This document shows, piece by piece, positions 40,101 through 40,217 of a DNA stretch of 40,217 bases (its first letter is position 1; every line of letters begins with the position of its first letter). Below the pieces are notes generated by a model. It saw only the letters and a program-made list of their open reading frames with translations. It made no database searches and was not told where the DNA came from. Source of the stretch: Bacteroidales bacterium (GTDB taxonomy: Bacteria > Bacteroidota > Bacteroidia > Bacteroidales > UBA932); contig JAGCUK010000095.1 in NCBI GenBank assembly GCA_017962925.1, positions 1-40,217 on the forward strand, written 5' to 3'. The translations under genes were made by a program, and so were the position numbers.

Positions 40101-40217
40101 TTATAAGTTAAGAGTGACTCCGAGGCCGAACTCCCTGTTTCGGGGGAAGCGGTTGGTATCCATACCGATGGAGAGTGCACTGTAGTTGGAGAATTCGGGA
40201 TCGTACCCGCTGTAGGC
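40101..40217 (-). CDS. susC: SusC/RagA-family TonB-linked transporter, C-terminal end only (PUL 2)
   Basis: The last 38 codons of a frame that enters from the right edge and stops with TAA at 40101-40103. The product includes AYSGYDPEFSNYSALSIGMD and ends FPRNREFGLGVTLNL, which is the characteristic C-terminus of SusC proteins (YSGYDPE.., PR.R.F.LG). It is 12 nt upstream of susD. The rest, including any signalling domain and the operon promoter, is outside the window. Confidence 0.92.
   Translation of the reverse strand, partial: AYSGYDPEFSNYSALSIGMDTNRFPRNREFGLGVTLNL

Noticed and set aside
1-40217. CRISPR arrays, tRNA genes, insertion sequences, integrases, toxin-antitoxin pairs
   Set aside because: None was seen; intergenic DNA is very short apart from 29-361 and 17282-17499, and no transposase, cas or tRNA-like sequence was recognised.

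Overview
The window looks like a piece of a Bacteroidales genome (moderate GC, probably a gut or gut-like lineage; the genus cannot be fixed from so little 16S). The evidence is two SusC/SusD-type polysaccharide utilisation loci (PULs), many lipoproteins with a Bacteroidota-type signal, GH92, GH97 and GH20 enzymes, a SusR-like regulator, fimbrillin, GLUG and BspA-type surface proteins, and promoters of the Bacteroidota form (TTTG, about 19 nt, TAnnTTTG). The left edge lies inside the 5' end of a 16S rRNA gene and the right edge inside a susC gene. Both are multi-copy sequences, so the window may be a whole assembly contig broken at repeats.

Layout. (1) 1-361: first 28 nt of a 16S gene on the minus strand, its leader, an almost ideal promoter, and the terminator of the neighbouring operon. 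(2) 362-17281, minus strand: PUL 1, twelve tightly packed genes reading right to left: susC, susD, a DUF1735+GLUG lipoprotein, a fimbrillin-like+GLUG lipoprotein, phosphodiester glycosidase (NAGPA-like), SGNH hydrolase, a second phosphodiester glycosidase, an organophosphate:Pi antiporter-type MFS permease, a histidine acid phosphatase, a GH20 hexosaminidase and a cyclophilin lipoprotein. (3) 17282-17499: divergent control region. (4) 17500-21430, plus strand: SusR-like membrane regulator, an endonuclease/exonuclease/phosphatase-fold lipoprotein, and a polysaccharide flippase. (5) 21427-40217, minus strand: PUL 2, reading right to left: end of susC, susD, fasciclin-domain lipoprotein, Ig-like surface lipoprotein, exported FAD oxidoreductase with a golvesin-like C-terminal domain, GH28-like beta-helix protein, a small exported protein broken by an in-frame stop, GH97, esterase, a second exported FAD oxidoreductase, GH92, a 55-residue small protein, a fimbrillin/BspA-repeat lipoprotein, and a second GH92.

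How the genes may work together. PUL 1 holds an unusual set of phosphate-oriented functions: two enzymes of the family that cleaves sugar-1-phosphate diesters, an exported acid phosphatase, and a permease that keeps both phosphate-binding arginines of GlpT, next to a hexosaminidase. My reading is a locus for a phosphorylated or phosphodiester-linked glycan containing HexNAc. PUL 2 looks like a locus for an alpha-linked, possibly esterified glycan, with alpha-mannosidases, a GH97 and two exported flavoenzymes of unknown substrate. Substrates are inferred from family membership and context only.
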